64,000 nucleotides of DNA from Dioscorea cayenensis subsp. rotundata (taxonomy: Eukaryota > Streptophyta > Magnoliopsida > Dioscoreales > Dioscoreaceae). The notes under the pieces were generated by a model. It searched no databases, was not told the origin of the DNA, and saw nothing but the letters and a program-made list of their open reading frames with translations. Shown in pieces: positions 48,743 to 60,296 of the stretch. Position numbers and translations under genes: made by a program. How positions within the stretch are numbered: the stretch's first letter is position 1; each line of letters opens with the position of its first letter. The DNA lies in assembly GCF_009730915.1 (NCBI RefSeq), contig NC_052496.1, forward strand, positions 186,001 through 250,000. Reading direction: 5' to 3'.

Positions 48743-49756
48743 CTCTCCAAGCACCAAAACCAACCATGAAACCACTCCGTCTACACAAAAACAAGCAAAC
48801 GCCTAAATACTCCAAATCAAAGACTTAATCTGCAAGAGATTCAACGGGAAGCAAAACAGGTAGGAGATAGAATTCTCACCTGATGAAATTGACGCACAAT
48901 AACAAACCAATCAAAAGGAAACAACAAAGATTTGGTGATTTCAGTTTACTGGCCATCCATGTCAACAGGGGAAGCGGATTTCACACGCTACCCGTCGTTT
49001 TCCGGGGTCGCTCTCGCTCTCCAACCCTATCTCTTCCATTTCGCTTTCACCCTAGAATTTCCATCCATTTTTCGATGAATTTCGTCGGAGCTCGATCTGG
49101 AGAGGTGAAGGAGGTGGGGGAGTGTCGCCGGCGGCGGGTGGGGAGGCGATTGGGGGTGGTGGTGGAGGTGGAGGTGGATAGAGGGGGAATGGGGAAAGGC
49201 GCTGCGCGCGCGGCGGGTGCGGACGCGCAAACGATATCGTTCGCTTGAACGCGCGCGCGCTGGGGATCGGCTCCGCCAACATCGCCGTATCGCAAGCATC
49301 ACTCTCGCGCGCTCAACTCTGCCGCCTTTTACCTGCTAAAATTCTAATTAACCCCCTGCATTTCATCTTAATTTGAAAGTTCGTCTAAGGATTTTATTCT
49401 TAATTATATAATTATGCCCTTGTAAAATGCTGAAATTTTATATAACCACCTTAATATTTTTTTTTCTTGCATTCCTTTTTATCAATTGTTAGTTATATAG
49501 TTTTAATTAAATTTTGAAAATTAATTAAAGTCTTTTTTAAATATAAAAAAAAATAGAGGATTCAAATACCAAATGATGAGTTCTAATATAAAAAATTTTG
49601 AGAAATTTTTTTATTATTTTGAATGAAATAGACATAAAAATCCAAAAATAATTTTAAAGAAAGTTTGGACTGAAGTCAAATGAAAAGGTGTTTTAGTTAT
49701 AATAAAACAAATTAATTGAAAACATTAAGTTAAAAGTAATTTAAATTTTCTAATTT

Positions 49757-49940
49757 TATTTTATTTTTTTTTTATTTTTAGACAAAGCACCATCCGTTTA
49801 AGTCAATAACGTGCAGGGAGCAGAGCTCAACGCCACCCACGTGCTCTCACCTTGCGTGGACATGGGATTCGATCTCGGATCTTTTCCGAAACAAACGCCT
49901 ATATAAGGGACCCGACCAATTGATCCAAAGACTTGGTTTT
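49757..49940 (-). mobile_element. Probable SINE of a second family
   Basis: On the minus strand: a box A-like ATCAATTGGTCGGGTCCC, then about 50 bases later a box B-like GAGATCGAATCCC, then a mixed-sequence body and an A-rich 3' tail (the T-rich run at 49757-49785 on +). Spacing and tail fit a tRNA-derived SINE. It is not alike to the other four copies outside the promoter boxes. No clear target-site duplication. Confidence 0.5.
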
Positions 49941-51390
49941 TTATTTTTCAATTACAAAATAATTTCTAATTTTCATAATTATCTAAGTTCTCTTTAATAT
50001 ATATATATATATGGGGCCATATCTTCTGGGATGTGAGTAGATTTCTTACCGTGGCTTTCCATGAGCAGATGAGCAATGACCCCCTTCCACCCTACTACGC
50101 TCCCCCTCTTTCACTTATTTATTTAATTTTATTTTTATCATCTATACACATTCATAAATAACAAATTCAATATAAATAAATAAATATATATATATATATA
50201 TGATTTTATTATGTCATAATAAATATAAGCTTTATTTGGATGAATATCTTGTCATTTGGCAATTTTTTAATAATAGGCGATAAGTGTTTTTTTTTATAAA
50301 TATAAATATTAAATAATATATACATACACTATAAGAATAATATAAAAATCTCCGATAAACAGATATATGAACAGTATGGAGAATAGTACTGCTAGGAGAG
50401 AGATTTAAACCTATGACCTCCCTTTTATATTTTGGTGTCATATTATTGGGCTATCCAATGGTTTTGTCATTTGGTAAGTTGAAAAACAGTTAGAAGCAAC
50501 AAAAGTCATAAACTGATTTAGATGGAAAAATGAAAGCAAAGGAAATAGTGACACTTTGAGAGGGAAAAAGAGAATAAGAACAATGCATAAAACATGTATC
50601 TTTGATTTGAATGGCCAATTAATTTCGTCTCAAGATTCACAATTATTTATTTATTTATTTATCATTTAATGTTCTACTTTCGTTTTTTAGAAAGGTGGGT
50701 TTCTTTGAAGTTTCCGTGGATAAAATGGCATCATCAATACCTTTCATTGAAGACTTAGCACAGAGCACAATTTATAGTAGGATTTCAGTACAAGAAGGCT
50801 CAACTTTTTAATATTATCAAATCCAAAATAGAAATTTGACCGGTCAATAAGATCTTTAACATGACACCAAACATTTTAATTAAATTAAATTAAAATTTTT
50901 CCACAATAGATTTTTTTATCAGGTTAGATTTTTTTTCAATGTTACAAAAATCACTCTAAATACACAATTTTTTTTTTTATATTTGAGGTAGTGAAACATT
51001 CCATCTCGCCCTATAAAAATTAAGTGTTTTAACTACTTAATTTTTACTATAGCAACAAAAAGCTGAAATCATTTCAAAATAATAGTTGATTATTTTGAAT
51101 TTATATAGTTAACATTATTAACAAAAAATTGATTAAAATGATAACAATTTGAGCCTTGATTTTGAATTTAAATTTTTATATATAAAAAAAACTACCAATA
51201 AAAAAAAATTTACCTCTGCCTTTATACAATCTTAAGAAATAATAGATAAAGATGAGAGGAAAAAAAACATTATTGAGGTGTTATAATAATAATAATAATA
51301 ATAATAATAAGGTGTACAGTATTTATATAATCAATCGACCATCGGATGATGATCCAACGGCTTAGATTTAAAAATATCCCTAGAATTGAA

Positions 51391-51410
51391 ATCTAGGGAC
51401 GTCCCTAGAT
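51391..51410. repeat. Perfect 20-bp palindrome between two (ATT)n tracts
   Basis: ATCTAGGGACGTCCCTAGAT is its own reverse complement. It sits in a 110-base island bounded by AAT repeats at about 51286-51310 and 51427-51449. The island also has GGATGATGATCCAACGGCT, a motif often seen in dispersed plant repeats. Possibly a small mobile relic. Confidence 0.6.
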
Positions 51411-51421
51411 GATGTTTTTCC

Positions 51422-51452
<31 letters not shown>

Positions 51453-51695
51453 CCAGAGAAGCTTAACAAGAAAAAGAGGAGAAGACCAGTAAAACAAAAC
51501 CGCAACACCCAACCATTCGGTTTAAATTACAAGACCAAGTCAGCGTGGGCAGTGGAGAGAGGTCATACTCACTAAACCACTTTTATTACCCTTTGATATC
51601 TTATTGTTTTAAACTTCCCACCAAGCTCACCAATCACAATATCACCGAAGAACACACCTTTAATCAATCTGACCAATCTCCACGTCATTATCCAC

Positions 51696-51714
51696 CCAAT
51701 AAACAGTGGCCACG
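51696..51714 (+). promoter_or_regulatory. ER-stress response element (ERSE-I), distal
   Basis: Exact CCAAT-N9-CCACG, about 390 bases before the tubby-like start codon. In plants this composite is bound by bZIP28 with NF-Y during the unfolded protein response. The CCACG half is part of a G-box CACGTG (51711-51716). Confidence 0.6.
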
Positions 51715-51904
51715 TGACATGTCGCAATTGTGGGTCACAATTCCAAGTCCCATTGCAGGCCCACAAAATTATCATTATTAATAATATAATGTTAGCACTT
51801 AGCAGCACACCCACAACTAATAACAAAATCCACCACTTAACTTTTCTCAGACTCAAAATCTCACCTTTACCCAACTTGCTAATGTCCACGTCATTAACAT
51901 AAGC

Positions 51905-51923
51905 CCAATAAAAAATCTCCACG
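51905..51923 (+). promoter_or_regulatory. ER-stress response element (ERSE-I), proximal
   Basis: A second exact CCAAT-N9-CCACG, about 180 bases before the start codon. Nearby are a CCAAC-N10-CCACG near-match (51871-51890), a CCAAT-N2-CCACG (51673-51684) and another G-box CACGTG at 51940-51945. The cluster is dense for so short a promoter. Confidence 0.6.
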
Positions 51924-52101
51924 TCACTGGGTGAGAATTCACGTGAGAAGTTGAGTTCCATTTGGGGCCCACCTACGCGCGTCCCCGTCCCTATTGGCAC
52001 ACCCGTCTTCTTCTATGAATAAATAAAAAGGGAAAAAAAAAACAAATTTTTGAAGAAAAAGTCGAGATCGAGGAGCTGCGAGAGCGCTCGTCTCGAGGGC
52101 G

Positions 52102-55100
52102 ATGTCGCGGCGGCGGGCGTTCCTGGCGAGGTGGAGTTCGTCGGCTTCGGCGGCGGCGGCGGAGCTCTTCGGAGAACCGAGGATCGCTGTCGTGGCTGGA
52201 GATGGTGAGGAGGAGGAAGGAGAGGAAAGGTGGGCGAGGTTGCTGCCGGAGTTGTTGGGGGAGATCGTGAAGAGATTGGAAGCGAGTGAGGAGCGTTGGC
52301 CGGCTCGGAGGAGCGTTGTGGCTTTCGGCTGCGTTTGTCGTAGGTGGCGGGAGGTCGTCGCCGGAGTTGTCCGGCCGCCGCTTGATTCCGGGATGATTAC
52401 TTTTCCGTCTTCTCTCAAGCAGGTTGGTTAGTGTTCTTTGATCTTTATGTGCTTTATCTCGTGGTTTTTTTTTATTTTTTATTTGTGTGTGCGTGTGTGT
52501 GGGTTTAGATCTGTGGAGATCTCTGCTGTGATCTGTTGATTTCTTGTGCATTTTTTCTCGGATCTTTGGTTTTTGGTGTTTTCATAGGTTTTACTACATT
52601 TTGATTGTGAATTTACTGTTTGGAATGTGAAGATTTGTGTTGATTTGGTGTGTATGTGATGGTTAATGCAGCCGGGTCCGAGAGATGCACCAATTCAGTG
52701 CTTCATCAAGAGGAACAAGAAGAACTCGACGTTCTATCTTTATCTCAGCTTGACACCAAGTAAGTTGATTTGGAGAAGATGATTCCTGTTTTTCTACGAT
52801 TTGATTTTTTCTATGATTAGGTTGCTGTTTGCTGGTTTCTTTCAAAGCAGGTTCTGAAAATGAAACTTTTGACTTTTTAATCTATTGTCTTGGTGGCACA
52901 GTGTAGAAGCTTGTGATTATTATTATGCAGGGTAAGCCTTTCAAAGGCCTAATTCATGCTTGGGTTCTATAGATTTGAGAAATCAACCGTTTATCGTCTT
53001 CTATTTGTGTGCATCTTGATGATTAACTTGAAAGCGTTGATCAAGCTTTAACTTTGCATGAAATTAAGGCTTATATACTTTTTCTATGCTCATAGAGTAA
53101 GAAGAAACCAGGAGATAGCCTACCTATTTTGTTCTGATGTATATGGATGAGAATAAATAAGCTAACACTATATACAGATATCATTGTTCATTTTATAGCA
53201 AGGCCGCTCTAAAGACTTCCTTTCTTTTGATATTCACAATCTATAGATTTTATGCTGTTGGGAGCTAATTGCCTTTTTACGCTGTTCTAAGGACTTCCTT
53301 TCTTTGGATATTCACAATCTATAGATTTTATGCTGTTGGGAGGTAATTGCCTTTTTATCTTCTTTTTTACCAGTCTTTGGTGCCTATTTTTTTAAGTTTT
53401 TCACCTTATCTAGGTGAATTGCTTTTGGGTAGCAATGGTTATTGTACCAAGGTTTACATGATTTCATCTTGCAGCTTTCATGGACAAAGGGAAGTTCCTC
53501 TTAGCAGCTCGAAAGTTTAGGCATGGTGCACACACAGAATTTATCCTGTCTCTTGATGCTGATGACCTAACCCAAGGAAGTAATGCTTATGTTGGAAAGT
53601 TGAGGTAGCTATCAAGTAGTTTTTTTATCATTCCTGCTGTTACACAAGTTCATATCTGCCAGTGCTCTTGAGTTTCTTAATTTGGATCCTCTGTCTATGT
53701 CTACTACTTCCATAATGACAAAGCAACTGGGTCTCTTTCAAGTTTCAATATCAATGAGATATCCTAGAACCTGCATTTATTTCCATTATCGTTTGTGCGA
53801 AATAATTCTTGCATATTGGTAATATCCAAAAATAAGTCAAGCATCATTGTTGGCAAATTTATATACATTTGACTTTGTTGCACACATTTATTGACTTATT
53901 TGTGTAAATTTACAATTGGAACTGTATGCTGCCTTGTCATTATAGAACTCTTGTTTCGTTTTTCAAGTTGTATGTCAGCATGGCTATAAATACTCTGGGG
54001 ATGACATAAAATTTCCCATTGTTATTCAATCTGCCCTTCTAATCTTGCTTATGAACTCACAAGTAGGTTTTAGAGAAGGCTATTTCCTAAACACTAGTTA
54101 GTAATGGTATATGGGCACAGGTAGAAGTGGAATGTAAAATATGCTTATAGCATACATGAAGCATTATGTTAGATTCTAGGATGTCATATTGTGGGTGATT
54201 CACAGGATTAAGTACCTCACTAGGTAAACGTCAAATGAAGAATTGCACAGGGTCAGTGTGTGGAATATTTTCTTCTTTATGATATCTTTGTTCTAGGTGG
54301 TATGCCTTCGTCAAGAGCCATATACAGAACATGGTTTGCAATTAAATTAGACAAAAGAAATTTTGAAGTAAATACGTTGCAGCAGATATTTATATATATG
54401 CCCTACCCTAAACTTGCCCTTTTTTTCTAAATATGATTGCTTGTACAAGAGTTCTGCCTTAATGATTTTGCATTTATTTTTCAGGGCATTCTGTTAAAAC
54501 TAGGTGGCACACGGTTACTGCAAGTAAAATAAAAAAAAATTTTGATGCAAATAAGTTGTAGCAAATATTTATATATATGCTCTAATCTTGCATTTTTTTT
54601 CCTAAAAATGATTTCTTGTATGAGAGTTCTGTCTTTATGATTTTGCATGTATCCTTCAGGGCTTGCTGTTAAAACTAGATGGCACACAGTTGAATATATA
54701 TGCTCTAAATTTGCCCCTTTTTTCTGAGTATGATTGCTTGTATGAGAGTTCTGCTTCAAAACTAGATGGCACGCAGTTGATTATAATGATTGTTGTCAAA
54801 TCCTCAATGAATCTTGAATCTTACGCACTTTATAGTACATTTAAAAAATAAAAGTAGAGTTTGTTACAATTTTATCCTTCAGAATATCTTAAACGGCTCA
54901 TGTCAAAGATGTTAGCATTTGAGATTACACGCGAAGAGGTGAATCAGTTAATAGACCTGGAACACATAATGCCATTGGAGATTGAACTCACCCCGACCTA
55001 TCTTGCAGATCCGACTTCCTAGGCACAAACTTCACAATTTACGACAGCCGACCACCTTATGATGGAGCTAAAGCATCCAGCCGACGGGCAAGTCGTCGCT

Positions 55101-55558
55101 TTGCCAGCAAGCAAATCAGCCCACAGGTTCCAGCTGGGAATTTTGAGATCGGGCAGGTGTCTTACAAATTCAACCTTCTTAAATCAAGAGGACCAAGAAG
55201 GATGGTGTGCTCAATCCACTGTCCTCCAGCCCAAGAGGCCACCACAGAGTTGCAGAAACCAAAGGCACAGAATTATGTTATTCTGAAGAACAAGGCTCCC
55301 CGGTGGCACGAGCATTTGCAATGCTGGTGTTTGAATTTCCATGGGCGGGTAACTGTGGCCTCCGTCAAAAACTTTCAACTAGTTGCTACTGCAGATCCTA
55401 GCCAGCCCGGTGGCATTGGCGATGAAGAGATGGTGCTGCTTCAGTTCGGGAAGGTAGGTGATGACTTGTTCACTATGGATTATCGGCAGCCCCTGTCGGC
55501 ATTTCAAGCCTTTGCCATCTGCCTTACCAGCTTTGGTACCAAGTTTGCTTGTGAATAA
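52102..55558 (+). CDS. Tubby-like F-box protein (TULP)
   Basis: F-box plus tubby-domain protein; plant members pair with SKP1-like proteins in SCF ubiquitin ligases and bind membrane phosphoinositides through the tubby domain, with roles in ABA and stress signalling. Exons: 52102-52422, 52672-52759, 53475-53604, 55009-55558; 362 aa, no break. The F-box lies at about 43-90 ([20 protein letters not shown], then VCRRWREV). The tubby domain starts at [16 protein letters not shown] and continues with [79 protein letters not shown] and the closing signature [16 protein letters not shown]. The N-terminus is Ala/Arg-rich and lacks the LSRRSFEV leader common in relatives. Introns 2 and 3 contain tandem repeats. 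The promoter carries two ERSE-I elements and G-boxes. Confidence 0.93.
53206..53358. repeat. ~76-bp tandem duplication in TULP intron 2
   Basis: Two near-identical units share GACTTCCTTTCTTT.GATATT, CACAATCTATAGATTTTATG, CTGTTGGGAG.TAATTGCC. Only a few differences are visible. Confidence 0.85.
54361..54782. repeat. Three degenerate tandem units in TULP intron 3
   Basis: Units at about 54361-54530, 54541-54692 and 54693-54782 share TATTTATATATATGC, ATGATT.CTTGTA..AGAGTTCTG, TGATTTTGCAT and TTAAAACTAG.TGGCACAC. The third unit is shortened. Confidence 0.8.
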
Positions 55559-56912
55559 TGTAAACCTGAATGCTGTTGGTGAACCCTCTCATATGCAAAG
55601 GTGTGCTGTTCGTCTGGCATGTCATTATTTTCTTTCTTGTTTTTGCTTGTTGTAATCCTTGTTAAGACTTGTTTCAGCTGAAGGTGGTATTCTTGCTAAT
55701 TCAACTTAGTTCTTAACTTGTGATTTATGTTAACAGATTATTAATATTTATTACATGTATGATGTAACCTCTTTTTTAATCGTTTTAAAAAAGATTGATG
55801 TACTATTATTCACCCTAATTTTATTTTCCCTTTTTGTTTTTGGAAGTTTAGATATTTTATAAGCCTGTAATTGTCATTGCATGAAGTGAGTCATATCTGC
55901 ATGCTGAAGATTGCCAAATTTGATATGGCTTCGTCACATTTATTTATTTATTTACTTTTAATTTCATGATTTTTAAGATTTTGGTTTTTGCAAACGGACT
56001 GGTGCTTATACCAAACTGGTCCAGAGTTTTGCCTCAAATTTTTATTTGATTAAATACCTCTAAAATTAAAAATATAAGACATAAAAAAAAATCTCAAAGA
56101 ATCTGGTATGCTATTTCTAACTTGCTTCTCCCATACTCCAGAATATTTTTCCAAAATATCATGAATAGATGAATCGCATTGCATCATCAAAACTCACAAA
56201 ATTTGATGGACAATGGATTGCTATTTACGCCTCTCCAATTCCAAACATGATAGCCCTTGTCTTATCACAATCAAAACCAGACCCGGCACACGTGCCCTAG
56301 TCCTGTTGGGGCTGAACTATTTTTCTCCTCATGATATGACTCCGCAATAACAACATAGATTAAGTAAATGAACATATCAGCATTAAAAACACAAAAGGAA
56401 GAATGTGGGAAGGTAAAATCAAAACAAAGTCCCTGGATTCCCAGCTTTTGTTGATAAAACATCCACTAACTTTGTCCATGATGGGCTCCCTTAGGCAAGG
56501 TGGTAGGTGCGTGTCACATCCCTAAATTATTAAGTGAAAAAATTTCCTCCAATAGAGCAAAACACCACATCAAACATGGACTACCAATAATGGAGTTTGG
56601 AGAGAGAAATAATCCGGTGATGATTCACATCATGTTAAGGAAAAAAAAAAGAAAAGAAACAGTAAACAGTAAACAGGGAAATATAAACAGTGTCATGCCC
56701 ATCAGATAGAGAAAGGATAAGCAACATAAGGGTTGGGAATACATGACTTAGCTGGGATGCGATAGGCTTGCCAACAGTTTCAAACATTTTGATAATCTTA
56801 AACTGCACAAACTCATGCGCTCACATGCGCTGACACACAGTTTTGAGTTCTAGTACACGCCATATTGATTCCTTGATTGAAAGTAAAGGTCACACTGAGG
56901 AGAGGATGGTCA
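55559..56912. other. Convergent intergenic region TULP / MBF1
   Basis: About 1.35 kb including both 3' UTRs. AT-rich and otherwise plain; a GGCAAGGTGGTAGGTGCG segment near 56495 resembles a degraded tRNA-like promoter box but has no matching body. Confidence 0.5.
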
Positions 56913-59900
56913 TTACTTTTTACCTCTAAGTTTTGTGCCCAGGACCCTTTCCAGTTTGCTGATGATTTGCTGGTTTGGAATTGCCTTTCCGGATTCATAT
57001 TCTTGTATCACTTGAGGCTTTTCATTGATTAGCTGAAACAAGGAATTGTATGTGGCTGTGAGAACTAAGATCATTTGAATTCATTGTACATAAAAGGGGA
57101 AAAGCAGAAAAGGAATTACCTGAGCAAGTTGAGCCTGAGTGAATTTTTTGTCCATTCGAGCTTGCATAATATTTTTCTTCAGTTCGGTTGGGACTCGATC
57201 ATCTAGTTAGCAAAACAATCAAAGATGAAGAAGACTGTCTTTGAGTACATCTTCATTGGGCTAAAAGTATTAAGAATAGTAGGCCAGCATGGAAATAGAA
57301 ATTAATCACCAGAAGTATGAATTTTGTTTCAGCAGAAGGTATGGATGCCACATGTCCATACCTGGGATAGAATAGCCAGAAAATATTCAAGCAGAACATT
57401 AAGTCTATCCGTACCATACTATTCTAAAAACATGGATAAAGAAAAAAACAATTCACAATCTGGTCATCATTCAACTGAGGGAATTATGGATTTATTATAT
57501 AATGGGGACTAATTTTGGGCCAATAGAAAGACCTGGTGAAAAAGGTTTGGAGGTGAACCATTTACCAGTTCAACCAATAAGCACCACAGAAACATTCACC
57601 TTATTATCAACTAGGTGAAAACACCTGCCAACGACCTGCGGGTCTATTAGTACACGGGTCGCCGATAGAGCTCTCACCGAGTGGTGAGAGTTCGATTCTT
57701 GGTTGAATGCACATTTCTGGGAGTTGTAAATAGTGGTTGTGTACGAGTGGTTCCAGCGCCCAACGTGAGTGCGGCCTCGTCCCCACTTGTTCCACCGAGG
57801 CTTGTGCACGTCCCTGGGGTCTCTAGTGGGTTCGCCCCGCTCCTCTTCCCAAAAAAACTAGGTGAAAGACACCAAATAAAGAATACTGTTCAGCATTTTG
57901 ATCTAGGATTTTTCTATGTTTCAAGGATGCAGGAATACCATGACACAAGACATAGGAAGCCTCAGTCCAAACTCCCAACCATTTCTAAGTTGAAATTGTC
58001 CTGGTCATGGTTCAACTATAGAAGCTTATTCAATCCAACATCCCCAAACAGTCCAGATCTCAGCAATAATTTTTCTTTCTAGAATTGAAGAACCAGTAAC
58101 ACAAACAATAGGACGATGGCAGATGACGGGTCACAAATGTTTGAGATTTAAAAAAGAAAAGGAACTATTGAAAGGATGAGATGACTTAATACATTGGTCT
58201 GTCTTCCATATGACCATCCATCCATCAATTGAATTTCATATATTAAAATTGTGTTATATTTGTTTTTTTTTAAAAAAAACTATTCAGACGACTAAATAAA
58301 TTGGTTTGATTCTCAAATAGCTGTCTCCATCCATCCATCCACCCAAAACTAAAATACATCGAATGTTGTTTTGGTGCAAGTTCTGAAGTTAAATTTGAAG
58401 TTGATAGAATCTTATGGCCATCCATCCAATTCAATAATATGTTCAAATCCCAACAATTGACAATGTTATTTTCCCAAAATTCTTACCCAAGAAAAAAAAA
58501 CATTTTATGCAAATAGTAAATGTTCTTGCCCTTTTCTTACTCAAAGGATGGAGAAATGAACAAATATATGCATCACAGAATTCTCCTAAGTGAATTGAAC
58601 ATTTTTTTGCATTCAGGCTCTGCCATCTTGCATGAAAAGGATACATCTACCCATCATCTCAACAAGGCAGCATCATATAAAGAAACTTAAAAGTATATAT
58701 GCTATTACTCTTATGATCATTCAAGGATTTCAAATAATTAAATAAGATTTTTCGTCTTCCGCAAATGGATCCATACCTCCAGCCCATGTAGGAAGGAGCA
58801 CGATAAGAATAAATGACAAAGCATCCATCCAGAATAAGCCGCCTTCTCTAATATGTTCATACGTCCAAGAGGTGCAAAACAACATAACAGGGACTTGTGT
58901 GAACATAAATCCACACCATGTGCATCTACATGAAAATATTGAAGACACACCTAACTAGAAGTTTGCCCAAACATAGGATCACTGAAACTAAACAAAGACT
59001 ACAAAGGAATTTCTATCCAAGTTTGCTTAAGGCACCTTGCAGGGACTACGGACCAACTAAATAAACACACATGAACACCTACAACATATATTGTTGAATA
59101 TGATATGTAGGCAGCAACATATACAGTGGCAGTGACACAAATAAATATATCTCATATACAAATTCAAATGAAACTACAACTGTTCACAAGAAAATATATG
59201 ATCTAATATGTAGGCAGGCATTGTATAAACAGTCAGCCAAATATACAATAATATCGTTGAATACACAAGAAACAGAATACAAATAACCTAATACTTCTAA
59301 GATTAACCATCAAGTTTATGGCGTTTTCCTTTTAGTTTGTAATTCACCTTTCCTACATTCACCTAACATGCTGAATAGTGATTGATTACCGGATATATTA
59401 TCACAAAATGTTATGACCAACAGACAAATGGATATATTGCAATAACGCTGAAAAATCATGATAAAGCCTTCCACAAAGTAAGCACCATGAATTATCATTT
59501 ACCATTACAAAAAGAGCACTTAGTTAAATCCAATCCAATATATATATATATATACAGTGCAACAATTCATAACAAGTTTTTGGGCGAAGAACTCACGGGC
59601 AAGGCTTTCAGTATCATCATCTAATTTCCTCGTGTTCAACGAAGTGCTGCTCGATGCCGCTTTGTTAGTCCCCGCATTAGCTACAAATCAAGACAAACAA
59701 ATACCAACAATCAAATACCATGCAAATCAGCACATACAACACGAAATTGCCAAACAAAAGGTCAATCACAGCATTAAGAACTCAATCCCCATCAAAATCC
59801 AAACATCAATTAAAAACCTAAGTAGTGATCAATCGATCGATCGACAGATCGATCTATTATCAAAGGAATCCGAGAAACAGGAAGATAGCATACACTTCTT

Positions 59901-60035
59901 GACTGTCTCGATGTCCGCGCCGGCGCGACGGGCGGCGTTGACGGCCTTCTCGTCCTTCTTCGCAGCGGAGTTGGGGGCCTTCTTCCGGATCACCACCGGC
60001 TCCCAATCCTGGTTGATCGGACCGATCCCCGCCAT
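56913..60035 (-). CDS. MBF1: Multiprotein bridging factor 1 (MBF1)
   Basis: Transcriptional coactivator bridging TBP and bZIP-type activators; conserved in eukaryotes and archaea, and also acting at collided ribosomes in yeast (EDF1/Mbf1). Four exons on minus: 59894-60035, 59597-59680, 57120-57202, 56913-57032; 429 bp, 142 aa, the standard plant MBF1a/b length with no break. The N-terminal MBF1 region starts [20 protein letters not shown], with [20 protein letters not shown] in the linker. The Cro/C1-type helix-turn-helix spans about residues 88-140 ([58 protein letters not shown]), ending TKLRGKK. It is not the heat-induced MBF1c type, which has a shorter, different N-terminus (inference). 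Intron 2 is 2.4 kb and carries a SINE. Shares a 261-bp promoter with Rab3GAP2. Confidence 0.96.
57621..57855 (+). mobile_element. tRNA-derived SINE, copy 4, with 12-bp target-site duplication
   Basis: The best preserved copy. An exact 12-bp direct repeat AACTAGGTGAAA flanks it at 57609-57620 and 57856-57867. Head CCAACGACCTGCGGGTCTAT, box A-like GGTCTATTAGTACACGGG, box B GAGTTCGATTCTTGG at 57687-57701, conserved body TTTCTGGGAGTTGTAAATAG and TTCCAGCGCCCAACGTGAGT, and 3' end CGCCCCGCTCCTCTTCCC with a short A tail. It lies in MBF1 intron 2, in antisense orientation to that gene. Confidence 0.88.
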
Positions 60036-60296
60036 TATCTGATTCCTCGATCGAGTCTAGGGTTAGGGTTTCAAAGATCGAAACGAAGGTGAAGATGGAG
60101 TAGAGAAACCGCGAACGGTGGCCTTCGACTGAGTCTGCGGGACGAGATAATCTATTCAGACATGGATATAATCACCGCCCGGTGCACTTACCGCATTATA
60201 AATCAAAATATTTAAATAATTATATTTTCAATTAAAATGAAAAAACGTTAAAATAAAACCCGCGTTTCCAGACGGTGACTTCACCAGCCAGAGCGA
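60036..60296. promoter_or_regulatory. Bidirectional promoter MBF1 / Rab3GAP2
   Basis: Only 261 bases separate the two start codons, which point away from each other. A double telo-box CTAGGGTTAGGGTT lies at 60057-60070, just beyond the MBF1 start and probably in its leader. The Rab3GAP2 side is AT-rich (60190-60255), then GC-rich near the ATG. No TATA box is clear. Confidence 0.65.

Larger units (their letters stand above)
48743..52101. other. Divergent intergenic region MRH1-like / tubby-like gene
   Basis: About 3.4 kb. The MRH1-like leader probably begins near 49100 (a GC-rich, purine-rich block to 49330 includes alternating GC runs near 49201 and 49251). Then AT-rich DNA with a SINE-like element (49757-49940), (ATT)n tracts and a palindrome near 51391, and the tubby-like promoter from about 51480. 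Antisense ORFs in the GC-rich block are compositional. Confidence 0.5.

Noticed and set aside
49027-49302. Overlapping minus-strand Pro/Ser/Arg frames in the MRH1-like leader region
   Set aside because: Three different frames are open at once, which points to GC-rich composition and not to coding.
51991-52551. Long minus-strand frames opposite TULP exon 1
   Set aside because: Antisense to the F-box exon; Arg/Pro/Ser content reflects GC-rich coding sequence on the other strand.
56480-56540. Possible tRNA-like segment
   Set aside because: Contains a box A-like stretch but no cloverleaf or box B at the right spacing.
57570-57809. Open frames over the SINE at 57621
   Set aside because: Belongs to the SINE body; the same frame recurs at 36861-37070 only because the element is shared.
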